Position numbers and translations under genes: made by a program. Below the pieces are notes generated by a model, which saw nothing but the letters and a program-made list of their open reading frames with translations, had not been told where the DNA came from and made no database searches. DNA of 64,000 nucleotides from Albibeggiatoa sp964388965 (lineage in GTDB: Bacteria > Pseudomonadota > Gammaproteobacteria > Beggiatoales > Beggiatoaceae): assembly GCA_964388965.1 (NCBI GenBank), contig CAYMCP010000004.1, forward strand, positions 13,547-77,546, in the 5' to 3' direction. Shown here one piece after another: positions 8,403 through 18,520 of the stretch (positions are counted from its first letter, which is position 1; every line of letters starts with the position of its first letter).

Positions 8403-10442
8403 ATGCAATGGTTAGCATTGATAACAATCATATTTTCATTGCCGAGTTACGCACTGAATAGCATTCAACTAGATATTGGTCAACTGGTAGCAGAAGGTTG
8501 GCAGGCTGAAAACATACAGCTAAATTTGTCAAAATTGCAGCACACAAAACCAACATTAGAAGCGAAAATCAAAAAATTTGCTATAGACAGCTTAAAAAAA
8601 CCACTTTATCACATCCAACTCAATTGTAATCAATTAAAATCTACTGTTAAAGCAATTAGTTGTGATAATAGCCAACTCAATATCGATGATCGATATTTGG
8701 ACAAACCTAAAGCAAAAGTCGATTTTAGTTATTTTCCTGAAACGCAACTGTTCAAAGCATTAGTTAAACAATTTAAAATTGCCGATGGTAGCATTAATAT
8801 TGACTTCCAAACCAAACTTGCCAATTGGCAAACGACTATCAGTACTCAAAAAACAAAAATCGCTAAATTGCTAACATATCAAAAACGTTACATCGATATA
8901 CCGCTCCCCTATCAGCTTGATGGACAAAGTGATTTCACAATTAAAACCAGTGGCAAACCCCTACCTAAATCAGTGCAAATCGACGCAAAACTTAAACAAT
9001 TCAACTTTTACAGTACTGATAGCACTCAAGCGGGTGAAAATATAACCGCTCAGTTCGATACAAATATTTATTTTAATGATAAAATCACAGAAATAGCCTT
9101 AAATTCCAATATTCAGCAAGGTGAAGTGTTTTTTGATCCGATTTACACCTCAATCGAAACTCCACTTAATATTAATATGCAGCTTTTATTTAGTGGTACT
9201 ACATACCATTTAAAAGAATTAAACTATCAACACCAAAACGTACTAAAATTTAACGCTAATGGGCAATTTAATTTTACTAACACCTTCAAAGTAGAACAAC
9301 TTAAACTCGACGTACCTAAAACACCTATTTCCAACTTATACAAATCCTATTTAGAATCTTGGGTTTCTGCATTATTGCAACGCGATTTAATAACGACAGG
9401 CGACATAGATTTACATTTAAATTGGGGAAAAAATGACATTCTATTGCAATCGGAAATATCTGGTTTAAATATCGAAGATAAACAAAAATTATTCGGTTGG
9501 TCAGGCATTGAGGGCTTTATTCAGTGGCATAATCGTAAAAAAGACTATTCAACTGCATTACGCTGGAAAAAGGGCTATTTTTCTAAAATAATATTGGGTA
9601 AGAGCCAACTTTATATTGATGCAATGGGAAAAAATATCAATCTTAAAGCACCATTTCGCCAACCTATTTTGGATGGTGCTTTGATTATTGAAACATTAAA
9701 AGCAAAAAATGTTGGGCAAAAAAACATGTTTATTGAATTAGGAGGATCGTTAAAGCCAATTAAACTTGCTACTTTAACCACCGCTTTTGACGCGCCCGCA
9801 TTAAATGGGCAGATTTCTGGAATAATTCCTAATATTACCTACAATTTATCTAATCGGCATATAAATATAGGTGGAGCGATTTTAATTAGAGCATTTGACG
9901 GTGAAATTGTCGTCCATAAACTACAGTTGGAAAAACCAATTAGCCAATTACCTATTTTAACGGCAGATATTGATATTAAAAAATTAAACTTAAAAACTTT
10001 AACTAATATTACTGAATTTGGTGAAATACAAGGCGAATTATCAGGTTATATTAAATCATTGCGTATGTTAAAGTGGCAACCTGTGGCATTCGACGTGTAT
10101 TTGGGTACGCCAAGTGATAATAAATTACCGCGCCGAATCAGCCAAAAAGCGGTACAAAATTTATCTAATTTGGGTAATGGTAGCGCGGTGGGTGTACTGT
10201 CACAAGGTGCACTCAGTTTTTTTGAAAATTTTTCTTATCAAACAATTGGTTGGGGTTGTAAGCTTAAAAATACTATCTGCGAGATGAGTGGTGCTGAAAA
10301 AACTGGAAAAGGTTACTATATCGTTAAAGGTGGTGGTTTACCACGAATTGATGTTATTGGTTACAATGAAAAAGTGAATTGGCGTGATTTATTCAATCGT
10401 TTGAAAAATATTAGTCATATCCAAGCTCCCGTAATCCGCTAA
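8403..10442 (+). CDS. YdbH-type periplasmic protein (AsmA/TamB-like lipid transport)
   Basis: A 679-residue exported protein with an N-terminal signal peptide (cleavage likely after SYA, residue 17), followed by long beta-rich sequence typical of the repeating-beta-groove superfamily. The C-terminal domain (about 570-679) carries family signatures such as RISQKAVQNLSNLG, GCKLKNTICEMSG and GYYIVKGGGLPRIDVIGYN. In E. coli, YdbH acts redundantly with TamB and YhdP in phospholipid transport to the outer membrane. This protein is shorter than E. coli YdbH, and the usual ynbE/ydbL partners do not follow. The assignment rests on the C-terminal domain. Confidence 0.75.
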   Translation: MQWLALITIIFSLPSYALNSIQLDIGQLVAEGWQAENIQLNLSKLQHTKPTLEAKIKKFAIDSLKKPLYHIQLNCNQLKSTVKAISCDNSQLNIDDRYLDKPKAKVDFSYFPETQLFKALVKQFKIADGSINIDFQTKLANWQTTISTQKTKIAKLLTYQKRYIDIPLPYQLDGQSDFTIKTSGKPLPKSVQIDAKLKQFNFYSTDSTQAGENITAQFDTNIYFNDKITEIALNSNIQQGEVFFDPIYTSIETPLNINMQLLFSGTTYHLKELNYQHQNVLKFNANGQFNFTNTFKVEQLKLDVPKTPISNLYKSYLESWVSALLQRDLITTGDIDLHLNWGKNDILLQSEISGLNIEDKQKLFGWSGIEGFIQWHNRKKDYSTALRWKKGYFSKIILGKSQLYIDAMGKNINLKAPFRQPILDGALIIETLKAKNVGQKNMFIELGGSLKPIKLATLTTAFDAPALNGQISGIIPNITYNLSNRHINIGGAILIRAFDGEIVVHKLQLEKPISQLPILTADIDIKKLNLKTLTNITEFGEIQGELSGYIKSLRMLKWQPVAFDVYLGTPSDNKLPRRISQKAVQNLSNLGNGSAVGVLSQGALSFFENFSYQTIGWGCKLKNTICEMSGAEKTGKGYYIVKGGGLPRIDVIGYNEKVNWRDLFNRLKNISHIQAPVIR

Positions 10443-10479
10443 GGATAAGAAAAATTAGGTTTTGCTGATAATCGAAAAA

Positions 10480-12090
10480 ATGGAACAAATAACTAACACA
10501 CAATTAAATCGAGACGGTTGGAAACCACTGTATTTATTTAATATTTACCGTCTTTTTATTTCAATATTCATTAGCGTATCGTTTATATTTGGCGTTGCGC
10601 CTACTTTTTATAGCCAACGATACCAAGTTGTATTTTTTATTCTATCCATTTTTTATTTCACACTTGCCTTACTATTTCATCGTGCGATTCGACAGCGTTG
10701 GTTTAATTTTGATATTCAAGTCATTACTCAAGTATTAATAGATATTACTATTATCAGTTTATTAATGCACTTTGGTGGTGGATTAAATAGCGGTTTAGGC
10801 ATGTTACTAGTAGTGGCGATTGCAGGCGGTAGCTTATTAACACAAGGTAAAACAGCTTTTTTCTTTGCGGCAATTGCCAGCATTAGTGTATTAATTCATG
10901 TTACTTTAATTAATATATATCAATGGTTTACCACCACAAGTTACACTCACGCGGGAATGTTGGGAATCAGTTTTTTTGCAACCGCATTTTTAGCGCATTC
11001 ATTGGCGCGGCGTATCAAAATCAGTGAAGCACTCGCAGAGGAACGTGGTCAGCACGTACGCTATTTGCATGAATTAAATCGACAAATTATTGAGCATATT
11101 CAATCAGGTATCATCGTAGTAGATAACAGTTTATTTCGTCATATACAACTATTTAACAAAACAGCACAGCGTTTACTTGGCTTATCGAAACAACCGGAAT
11201 ATGGTGATGAATTAGGTAAATGGTCACTTGAATTAGTCAATGAATTAAATCAATGGCAACATATCAAAGACTATCATCCACAATTATTTCATCCGCCTCT
11301 TGCTGAAGTGGATTTATTAATTAATTTTATGCGCCTAAATCGAGCAGGTAAAATGGGTACATCGTTGATAGTATTGGAAGATGCAACTTTAATGTCACAG
11401 CGTGCACAACAACTTAAATTGGCTTCATTAGGACGTTTAACCAGTAGTATCGCGCATGAAATTCGTAATCCACTTGATGCCATTTCTCGTGGCAGTCAAT
11501 TATTGGCAGGCTCGCCAGAAATCCAAAATGAAGAGGATAAACGATTAATTCAAATCATTAACAATAATACTGAACGGGTGAATAATTTAATTGAAAAAAT
11601 TTTGCAATTCGCCCGACGTGGTGACGTTTATACGCAATATATTGATTTAAATGAATGGTTGCACCAATTTATTGAAGAAATTACGTTACAATGGCATTTA
11701 AACTCTGGTGACATCAGCTTAGAAACAGAGGTTTTGCCTTATCGTATTGGTTTTGACCCGATTCAATTGTATCAAGTCGTGATCAATATCTGCGAAAATG
11801 GCTTACGTTATAGCAATAATACGCATCCATTACTGCATTTTAATCTTAAACTCAATCCTGAATCTCAACGCCCTTATTTGGATATTCAAGACTTTGGTAA
11901 GGGCATCGGTGCTGAAAATAAAAGCAAAATTTTTGAGCCATTTTTTACCACAGAAACAAGAGGAACTGGGCTAGGTTTGTATATCGCTAAAGAAATTTGT
12001 GAGGCAAATTGTGCGGTACTCCATTTGATTGATAATGAGGTACAGGGTTGTTGTTTTCGCATTATTTTTACTGAACTTGAGAGCATATAA
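10480..12090 (+). CDS. pilS: PilS-type sensor histidine kinase
   Basis: Membrane sensor that controls type IV pilus transcription with PilR. Residues are numbered from an upstream in-frame TTG at 10462; the ATG at 10480 is residue 7 and the likelier start, though neither has a strong ribosome-binding site. About six membrane helices span residues 28-180. A PAS-like region (about 198-315) follows, then the H-box IAHEIRNPLDA (His332), N-box NICENGLRY, and G-boxes DFGKGIG and GTGLGLYIAK. The stop codon overlaps the pilR start by one base (TAATG), so the pair is translationally coupled. Confidence 0.9.
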   Translation: MEQITNTQLNRDGWKPLYLFNIYRLFISIFISVSFIFGVAPTFYSQRYQVVFFILSIFYFTLALLFHRAIRQRWFNFDIQVITQVLIDITIISLLMHFGGGLNSGLGMLLVVAIAGGSLLTQGKTAFFFAAIASISVLIHVTLINIYQWFTTTSYTHAGMLGISFFATAFLAHSLARRIKISEALAEERGQHVRYLHELNRQIIEHIQSGIIVVDNSLFRHIQLFNKTAQRLLGLSKQPEYGDELGKWSLELVNELNQWQHIKDYHPQLFHPPLAEVDLLINFMRLNRAGKMGTSLIVLEDATLMSQRAQQLKLASLGRLTSSIAHEIRNPLDAISRGSQLLAGSPEIQNEEDKRLIQIINNNTERVNNLIEKILQFARRGDVYTQYIDLNEWLHQFIEEITLQWHLNSGDISLETEVLPYRIGFDPIQLYQVVINICENGLRYSNNTHPLLHFNLKLNPESQRPYLDIQDFGKGIGAENKSKIFEPFFTTETRGTGLGLYIAKEICEANCAVLHLIDNEVQGCCFRIIFTELESI

Positions 12091-13574
12091 TGGATAAATT
12101 TAATTGCTTAATTGTTGATGATGAACCTGAATTATCAGAAACATTAAGGATTGACTTGCGCCGTAATATGAATATTTTATGTCAATCCACAGAAACGTTA
12201 CACGGTGCTAAAACTTTGTTAGGTACGAATCATTATGATTTGTGTATTACCGATATGGCATTAAATCCTCCCACCGGGCGCGAAGGTTTAGAATTAGTGC
12301 AATATATTCAAGAACGTTATCCAAATATTACAACGATTGTTATTACTGCATTCGGCGACATGGATAATGCCATTCAAGCATTTCGACATGGTGCGTTTGA
12401 CTATATCACGAAACCATTGGATTTTGATGCATTACATAAAGTCATTAAAAAAGCATTGAGTAAATCGCATACCCAATCAATAAATTTACCAAAAATCATC
12501 GGCACATCAAAACCAATCCAACATTTGCGTGAGCAGATTAAAACAATTGCTCGTAGCGAAGCTTCTATTTACATTACAGGTGAATCAGGTTCAGGTAAAG
12601 AATTAGTTGCGCGTACAATTCACTATCATAGTAGTCGTAATAGTCAGGCTTTTATCCCAATTAACTGCGGCGCGATACCCGGTGAGTTAGTCGAAAGTGA
12701 ATTATTCGGACATTTGAAAGGCAGTTTTACCAATGCGCACACGGATAGAAAAGGTTTATTTGAGGAAGCGAGAGGCGGCACATTATTTTTAGATGAAATA
12801 TCTGAATTACCATTAAATATGCAAGTTAAATTATTACGGGCTTTACAAGAAAAATGTATCCGTCCGGTCGGTGCAAATAAGGAAATTCCAACTGATGTGC
12901 GCATTATCTGTGCAACGCATCGAAATTTATTAGATTTAGTGAATGCAGGTCAATTTCGTGAAGATTTATATTTTCGGATTCGCGTATTTGAATTGTATGT
13001 GCCTCCGCTGCGTGAACGCCCCGAAGACATTGAATTACTTGCTAAACATATTGTCGCACGGTTACGACCTTATCAACAATATACATTAACGTCACGCGCA
13101 TTAAATAAATTAGAAACATATCATTATCGCGGTAATGTACGTGAATTGGAAAATGTTATTGAAGCAGCACTAACTTTGTGTAAAAACCACACGATTAAGC
13201 CTAGAGATATTGTATTTATCGAATCTGCAACACAAAACAATACACAAGCAGCCGAAGAGGAAGAAGTAGAAGAGGAGTCAAAAATAGTACCAGAAATGGA
13301 AAAAATAGAGCAAGAATCTGATAAATCGCCTCTTACATCCGTAGAAACGCAGCCTGAATTTGACGATATCGCGGTGGAAAAAGTGGAACATCTACTCAAT
13401 TTAAAAACGGTAAAAGAAAAAGCTGAGTGTCAGAAAATGTTGACAGCTCTACAAAAATCAGGCTGGAATAAAACCCAAGCAGCAAAATTATTAAATATGT
13501 CTTGGGGACAATTTAGACATCGTTTTGATAAATATGGTTTAAATACCGTTAAAATAAACTTGAATCTATCTTAG
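12090..13574 (+). CDS. pilR: PilR-type sigma-54 response regulator
   Basis: NtrC-class activator, cognate of PilS. The receiver domain has phosphoacceptor Asp55. The AAA+ domain has Walker A GESGSGKE (164-171) and Walker B TLFLDE (231-236). The sigma-54-contact loop reads GSFTNA (211-216) instead of the usual GAFTGA/GSFTGA. A Fis-type helix-turn-helix (about 455-487, NKTQAAKLLNMSWGQFRHR) ends the protein. The linker before it (about 385-420) is strikingly acidic (runs of Glu). At 494 residues it is slightly longer than typical PilR. It should drive pilA from a -24/-12 promoter elsewhere. Confidence 0.9.
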   Translation: MDKFNCLIVDDEPELSETLRIDLRRNMNILCQSTETLHGAKTLLGTNHYDLCITDMALNPPTGREGLELVQYIQERYPNITTIVITAFGDMDNAIQAFRHGAFDYITKPLDFDALHKVIKKALSKSHTQSINLPKIIGTSKPIQHLREQIKTIARSEASIYITGESGSGKELVARTIHYHSSRNSQAFIPINCGAIPGELVESELFGHLKGSFTNAHTDRKGLFEEARGGTLFLDEISELPLNMQVKLLRALQEKCIRPVGANKEIPTDVRIICATHRNLLDLVNAGQFREDLYFRIRVFELYVPPLRERPEDIELLAKHIVARLRPYQQYTLTSRALNKLETYHYRGNVRELENVIEAALTLCKNHTIKPRDIVFIESATQNNTQAAEEEEVEEESKIVPEMEKIEQESDKSPLTSVETQPEFDDIAVEKVEHLLNLKTVKEKAECQKMLTALQKSGWNKTQAAKLLNMSWGQFRHRFDKYGLNTVKINLNLS

Positions 13575-13632
13575 GCAAGACATTTGGTCGTTTTTCAGTT
13601 ATATTGCCGCATAAACAAATTTTGAATTGGTT

Positions 13633-14901
13633 ATGAGCATGACATCGCAGCCTAGAGTTTTATTATCTGCTTACCAATGTGGCCCTGGTATGGGTTCAGT
13701 GTCACAAATTGGCTGGCAATGGTATTCACGTTTGGCAACAAAACTACCGATTACTTTAGTTACCCATATCAGAAACCGCGAAGCTTTAGAAAAAGCCGGC
13801 GCACCGTTGGAGAATTCAGATATCATTTATATTGATACAGAATGGTTTGCCGCGCCGCTGTATAATTTTTCCTCGCGACTCTTTCCTAAAAGTCAACATT
13901 CTGCATTTTTATTATCTTCGTTAGATTATTATGTCTATGATCGTGAAGTGATTAAAAAATTAAAACATCAAGCCGATAAGTGGGATGTTATTCACGTTCC
14001 TACTCCCGTATCGCCTCATGCAGCAACCCGTTTATATAAATTGGGTTTGCCTGTTGTAGTGGGACCTTGGAATGGCGGAATCAGCACCCCGAAAAATTTT
14101 CCTGAAATTATGAAGCAAGATTCAACATGGCTATATCCATTGCGTAATTTGGGTAAATTAACCAATTGGGCGTTGGGGGGAACGCGCTACGCTAGTAAAA
14201 TTCTCGTCGCTAATAAAACAACGATGAATACCATACCTAAAGCCCATCAAGCAAAATGTGAAATTTTATTGGAAAATGCTGTAGATTTAGATTTATTTGC
14301 CCCCGCGACTTATCCAATTTTTCCTTCAACTAAATTAAATCATCCATTAGAATTATTGTATGTTGGGCGTTTAGTACCGTTTAAAGGCATTTCTATGTTA
14401 TTGGAAGCAATCGCGCGTGTTAAGGATAAATTACCCATTAATCTCACCATAATCGGTGAAGGACCGCTAGCGCATGATTGGCAACGCTTGGCTGAAGAAT
14501 TGGGTATTGCCGATCGCGTAGATTGGTTTGGTGTGGGTGGTACTGACGATATTGTTGATAAATTGCACGCCGCTCATGCGTTTTGTTTGCCTTCAGTGCG
14601 TGAGTCTGGTGGTGCTGTTTTGCTAGAAGCGATGTCTTGTGCGCGTCCGGTGATTGCGGTTGCTTTCGGCGGTCCGGCGGAACTTGTCGATGACGAGGTA
14701 GGTCATGCCATTCCGCCCGACGGTAGAGAAGTTGTTATCAGTGATTTGGTTAATACATTTTATAATATTTTTAAATATCCAGAACTATGGCAACGTCGTG
14801 GTGAAGTCGGTCGTCAACGCGCAGAGCAATATTACGGCTGGCATAGCAAAATTAACCACGCTATACAAATTTATCAAGATTTGACTGAAAAAACATCATG
14901 A
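13633..14901 (+). CDS. GT4-family glycosyltransferase
   Basis: A GT-B fold group 1 transferase. The C-terminal donor-binding half begins with LLYVGRLVPFKG, and the conserved E-x7-E motif reads ESGGAVLLE. The N-terminal acceptor domain has YQCGPGMGSVSQIG. An in-frame TTG at 13627 and ATGs at 13633 and 13639 are all possible starts. It overlaps the next glycosyltransferase by 4 bp, so both probably act in one surface polysaccharide pathway. The sugar donor cannot be told from sequence. Confidence 0.85.
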   Translation: MSMTSQPRVLLSAYQCGPGMGSVSQIGWQWYSRLATKLPITLVTHIRNREALEKAGAPLENSDIIYIDTEWFAAPLYNFSSRLFPKSQHSAFLLSSLDYYVYDREVIKKLKHQADKWDVIHVPTPVSPHAATRLYKLGLPVVVGPWNGGISTPKNFPEIMKQDSTWLYPLRNLGKLTNWALGGTRYASKILVANKTTMNTIPKAHQAKCEILLENAVDLDLFAPATYPIFPSTKLNHPLELLYVGRLVPFKGISMLLEAIARVKDKLPINLTIIGEGPLAHDWQRLAEELGIADRVDWFGVGGTDDIVDKLHAAHAFCLPSVRESGGAVLLEAMSCARPVIAVAFGGPAELVDDEVGHAIPPDGREVVISDLVNTFYNIFKYPELWQRRGEVGRQRAEQYYGWHSKINHAIQIYQDLTEKTS

Positions 14902-16121
14902 AGCCAATTCGTCTAGCCTATCTAGTCAGCCGTTACCCTGCGATTTCGCACACATTTATTTTACGTGAAGTACGCACTTTGCGCGAAAATGGATTTGAAA
15001 TTGAAGTTGCTTCAATCAACGCCCCAGATCGTCAAATGCAAGATATGACAGCGGCAGAGCAAGAAGAAATGCAAGATACATTTTATGTCAAAACATCTGG
15101 TTTTTTCGGCGCATGGCGGGCGTGTGTTAAAACTTTAATAACGCATCCGATTCAATTTTTCAAAGGTTTAGGCTTTGCACTAAGTTTGGGTAAGATGGAT
15201 TTAAAAAAATTATTGTATAGTGTATTTTATTTTGTCGAAGCGGTGATGATTGGACAGTGGCTACGTAAATATGAGCTTAATCATATACATGTGCATTTTG
15301 CAACACCTGCTGCAACAGTTGGGATGATTTTAAGCCGTACTTTTCCCGTAACTTATTCTATGACGGTGCACGGTCCAGATGAATTTTATAATGTCAAAGA
15401 TTATTATCTCACTCAGAAAGTTACATACGCAGATTTTATCTGTTGTATTAGTCATTTTGCGCGTAGTCAGTTAATGATTTTATCGTCTGCTTCTGAATGG
15501 GATAAATTTGAAATTTCGCCCTTAGGTGTCAATCCTGACGTATTCAAACCGGTCTCATTTCGACCCAATCCACAACCATTTGAAATTTTATGCGTGGGGC
15601 GTTTAGTGCCGGTTAAAGGACAACATATTTTATTAAGTGCTGTGGCGCATTTATTATCACAAGGTCGTCAAATTCGTTTGCGCTACGTTGGTGACGGACC
15701 TGATAGGAATAGTTTGGAGCAAAAGGCGAAACCATTAGGTCAAGCAGTATTGTTTGCCGGGTCTGTGAATCAGGATCAAATTTTAGATTATTACGCTCAA
15801 GCAGATATTTTTGTATTAGCCAGTTTTGCAGAGGGTGTACCAGTCGTATTAATGGAAGCTATGATGATGCAAATTCCTTGTGTAACGACGCATATTACCG
15901 GTATTCCAGAGTTAATCCGTCAAGGAGAAGGTTTATTAGTCGCGCCTTCCGACGTGGAAGGGCTTGCTGCTGCGATTGCGACGTTAATGGATAGTCCGCA
16001 GTTACGACAAGAAATCGGACATAAAGCACGAGCATCAGTATTAGCACGTTACGAGCTTGAAAAGAATACTTTGCATCTAGGTGATATTTTTCGTAAGCGT
16101 TTGGGTCATACGGAAAAATAA
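14898..16121 (+). CDS. GT4-family glycosyltransferase (WcaL/AmsK-like)
   Basis: A 407-residue GT-B transferase. The N-terminus (YLVSRYPAISHTFILREV) resembles the colanic acid/amylovoran transferases WcaL and AmsK. The donor domain starts at LCVGRLVPVKGQ, and the E-x7-E segment is EGVPVVLMEAMM. Its start overlaps the stop of the preceding transferase (ATGA). It probably adds a sugar to a lipid-linked exopolysaccharide repeat, but no Wzx/Wzy or other polysaccharide genes are in the window. Confidence 0.85.
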   Translation: MKPIRLAYLVSRYPAISHTFILREVRTLRENGFEIEVASINAPDRQMQDMTAAEQEEMQDTFYVKTSGFFGAWRACVKTLITHPIQFFKGLGFALSLGKMDLKKLLYSVFYFVEAVMIGQWLRKYELNHIHVHFATPAATVGMILSRTFPVTYSMTVHGPDEFYNVKDYYLTQKVTYADFICCISHFARSQLMILSSASEWDKFEISPLGVNPDVFKPVSFRPNPQPFEILCVGRLVPVKGQHILLSAVAHLLSQGRQIRLRYVGDGPDRNSLEQKAKPLGQAVLFAGSVNQDQILDYYAQADIFVLASFAEGVPVVLMEAMMMQIPCVTTHITGIPELIRQGEGLLVAPSDVEGLAAAIATLMDSPQLRQEIGHKARASVLARYELEKNTLHLGDIFRKRLGHTEK

Positions 16122-16201
16122 ACAAAATAAATTTTGTACGTTTATGCCACCGTTTGTAACATTATCAGAGTCATTCCACACTTTTAATTGGGAACTTCAA
16201 C

Positions 16202-16993
16202 TTGGACATCATCATTAGTTTGTTAATTTTAGGTATCGTTGTAGGTGTTTTGGCAGGCTTATTAGGTGTTGGTGGTGGATTGGTTATTGTACCCGTTATT
16301 ATGTGGATTTTTGATCAACGTGCAGATTTTCCAGCAGAATATTTATTACATATCGCAATTGGTACATCATTAGCGACAATTGTTTTTACTTCAATATCAT
16401 CAATTATCGCACATCATCGACATGGTGCTGTACGTTGGGATATTATACTACGCATTATGCCGGGATTAATGATTGGAGCATTATTAGGGGCTGCAATTGC
16501 TAACGCTTTACCACATCAAGAATTAAAAATCTTTTTTGCGGGTTTTGTCCTACTCGCTGCGTTAAAAATGCTATTTAATATCGACCCTCCCGCCAGTCGT
16601 CAATTACCAAAAATTTGGGGGCTGAATTTAGCAGGTACAATCATTGGTGGTATTTCGGGAATTGTAGGAATTGGTGGCGGTATATTAACCGTCCCTTTTC
16701 TAACTTGGTGTAACATACCGATGCGTAATGCAGTTGCAACTTCTAGTAGTTGTGGATTACCAATTGCTCTAGCGGGCGCAGGAGGTTTTATATTCACCGG
16801 ATGGGGATTGGAAAATTTACCTTCTTGGTCAATAGGTTATGTGTATTTACCGACATTTATTACGATTGTACTAACTAGCATATTATTCGCGCCAGTCGGT
16901 GCTAGGTTAGCGCATACGATTCCTGTCAAGCGTTTAAAACAAATTTTTGCAATTGTATTGTGTATCGTTGCAATAGAAATGTTATTTAATTAA
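16202..16993 (+). CDS. TauE/SafE family anion exporter
   Basis: A 263-residue polytopic inner-membrane protein with about eight helices and two copies of the family signature (LLGVGGGLVIVPV near residue 20 and GIVGIGGGILTVPF near 160). Members export sulfite, sulfoacetate or related anions, plausible in a sulfur oxidiser, though the substrate is not determinable here. The start is TTG at 16202 with GGGAA 7 bp upstream. It is convergent with dctM. Confidence 0.85.
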   Translation: MDIIISLLILGIVVGVLAGLLGVGGGLVIVPVIMWIFDQRADFPAEYLLHIAIGTSLATIVFTSISSIIAHHRHGAVRWDIILRIMPGLMIGALLGAAIANALPHQELKIFFAGFVLLAALKMLFNIDPPASRQLPKIWGLNLAGTIIGGISGIVGIGGGILTVPFLTWCNIPMRNAVATSSSCGLPIALAGAGGFIFTGWGLENLPSWSIGYVYLPTFITIVLTSILFAPVGARLAHTIPVKRLKQIFAIVLCIVAIEMLFN

Positions 16994-17037
16994 TATCAAC
17001 AGATTGAATTTAAATCTATTTTTAATCTTGTAAAAAA

Positions 17038-18510
17038 TTACAATCCTAATAAATTATCAATATAATTTGGTAACCACAACACTGTCTGCGGAAAAATAAC
17101 CATAATTGCTAAACCAATGATCTGCAAAATCACAAATGGGATGACACCACGATAAATCACACTCATTGGCATATTGCTAGGTGCAACCGCTTTGAGATAA
17201 AACAGGGAAAAACCGAAAGGTGGGGTTAAAAATGAAGTTTGTAAATTTACGGCAATAAGTATTGCAAACCATAATAAATCAATCTGAAAATGTGCTGCAA
17301 TCGGTGCTAAAATCGGCACGACAATGAAACAAATTTCTAAAAAGTCTAGGAAAAAACCTAAAATAAAAACTAGCACCAAACTTATCAATAAAAATCCCCA
17401 TTGACCACCGGGCAATTGCGTGAAAATATCGTGTACTAAATTATCACCGCCCATGCCACGAAATACTAAACCAAAGGTCGTTGCGCCGATTAAGATCAAA
17501 AATACCATACTAGTCAAGCGCACGGTATGTTGCATAGATTCAATTGTATGTCGGCGAGTTAGTTGATTTTTAAATGTAAGCCACATAGTACCCAGCACAG
17601 CGACGGCAACAACAAAAAATAGGGTTTGCATTGTCACCCAGCCTATTACGGCAGCTACACCAATCGCTGTTAAAAATAATTTATTTTCTATTTGGCTTGA
17701 ATGGCGCATTGCTGCTAATAACATCGCGCCAATTGCACCAACTGCGGCGGATTCTGTTGGAGAGGCAATCCCAAAGAAAATTGAGCCTAAAACTGTGATA
17801 ATAAGAAATAAAGCCGGAAATAGACTTTTTGCCAAGCGTATTAAAAGCATCATATCCCATTTTTGACTGTATGCGATTAATGCAGGTGCTAAGTTTGGAT
17901 GATGCCATGCGTGTATGATAATGAATATTAAGTACATACTAATTAAAATAATACCGGGTATAATCGCCGCAATAAATAAACGTCCAATAGGTACGCCTAC
18001 TACATCAGCAAGTAAAATTAAAATAACGCTTGGTGGGATAATTTGTCCTAATGTGCCTGCGGCGGCAATGGTGCCTGTTGCTAATTGTGGAGAGTAGTGA
18101 TTTTTTAGCATTGAGGGCAGTGCAATAATGCCCATAGTCACGACTGTTGCACCAACAACACCTGTCGTTGCGGCTAGTAATGCGCCAACCAAAACAATTG
18201 AAATGGCTAAACCACCGGGTAATGGACCAAATAGTAATCCCATTGTTTCTAGTAAATCTTCGGCTAATCCTGATTTTTCTAAAATAATGCCCATAAAAAC
18301 AAATAAAGGAACAGCGGATAAGGTAAAGTTGGTCATAATTCCCCAAATTCGCATCGGTAATAAATTAAAAAAAGTGCTATCTAAAAAAATTAAACCGAAG
18401 CCTAGCGCAATTGCACCTAGTGTAAAAGCAACCGGATAGCCTAATAATAAAGCTAACATCAGCGTTGCAAACATGACAAGTGACCACATTTCAATCGTTA
18501 AAAATTCCAC
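17038..18510 (-). CDS. dctM: TRAP transporter large permease (DctM type)
   Basis: A 490-residue membrane protein with about 12-14 helices that forms the transport channel of a sodium-driven TRAP importer. Family motifs include PLFVFMGIILEKSG, GALLAATTGVVGATVVTMG and IIPPSVILILLA. The length, with an inserted hydrophobic block at about 255-320, resembles the mannitol/chloroaromatic subgroup rather than C4-dicarboxylate DctM (about 425 residues). It is preceded by dctQ with a 10-bp gap. No DctP binding protein is encoded next to them. Confidence 0.88.
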   Translation of the reverse strand: MEFLTIEMWSLVMFATLMLALLLGYPVAFTLGAIALGFGLIFLDSTFFNLLPMRIWGIMTNFTLSAVPLFVFMGIILEKSGLAEDLLETMGLLFGPLPGGLAISIVLVGALLAATTGVVGATVVTMGIIALPSMLKNHYSPQLATGTIAAAGTLGQIIPPSVILILLADVVGVPIGRLFIAAIIPGIILISMYLIFIIIHAWHHPNLAPALIAYSQKWDMMLLIRLAKSLFPALFLIITVLGSIFFGIASPTESAAVGAIGAMLLAAMRHSSQIENKLFLTAIGVAAVIGWVTMQTLFFVVAVAVLGTMWLTFKNQLTRRHTIESMQHTVRLTSMVFLILIGATTFGLVFRGMGGDNLVHDIFTQLPGGQWGFLLISLVLVFILGFFLDFLEICFIVVPILAPIAAHFQIDLLWFAILIAVNLQTSFLTPPFGFSLFYLKAVAPSNMPMSVIYRGVIPFVILQIIGLAIMVIFPQTVLWLPNYIDNLLGL

Positions 18511-18520
18511 TATTTTACCT

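Noticed and set aside
17001..17024. AT-rich stem between the TauE-type gene and dctM as a bidirectional terminator
   Set aside because: The stem is only 5 bp and weak; not reported as a feature.
17681..18439. Overlapping frames on both strands within dctM
   Set aside because: They are frame shadows of a hydrophobic membrane protein.
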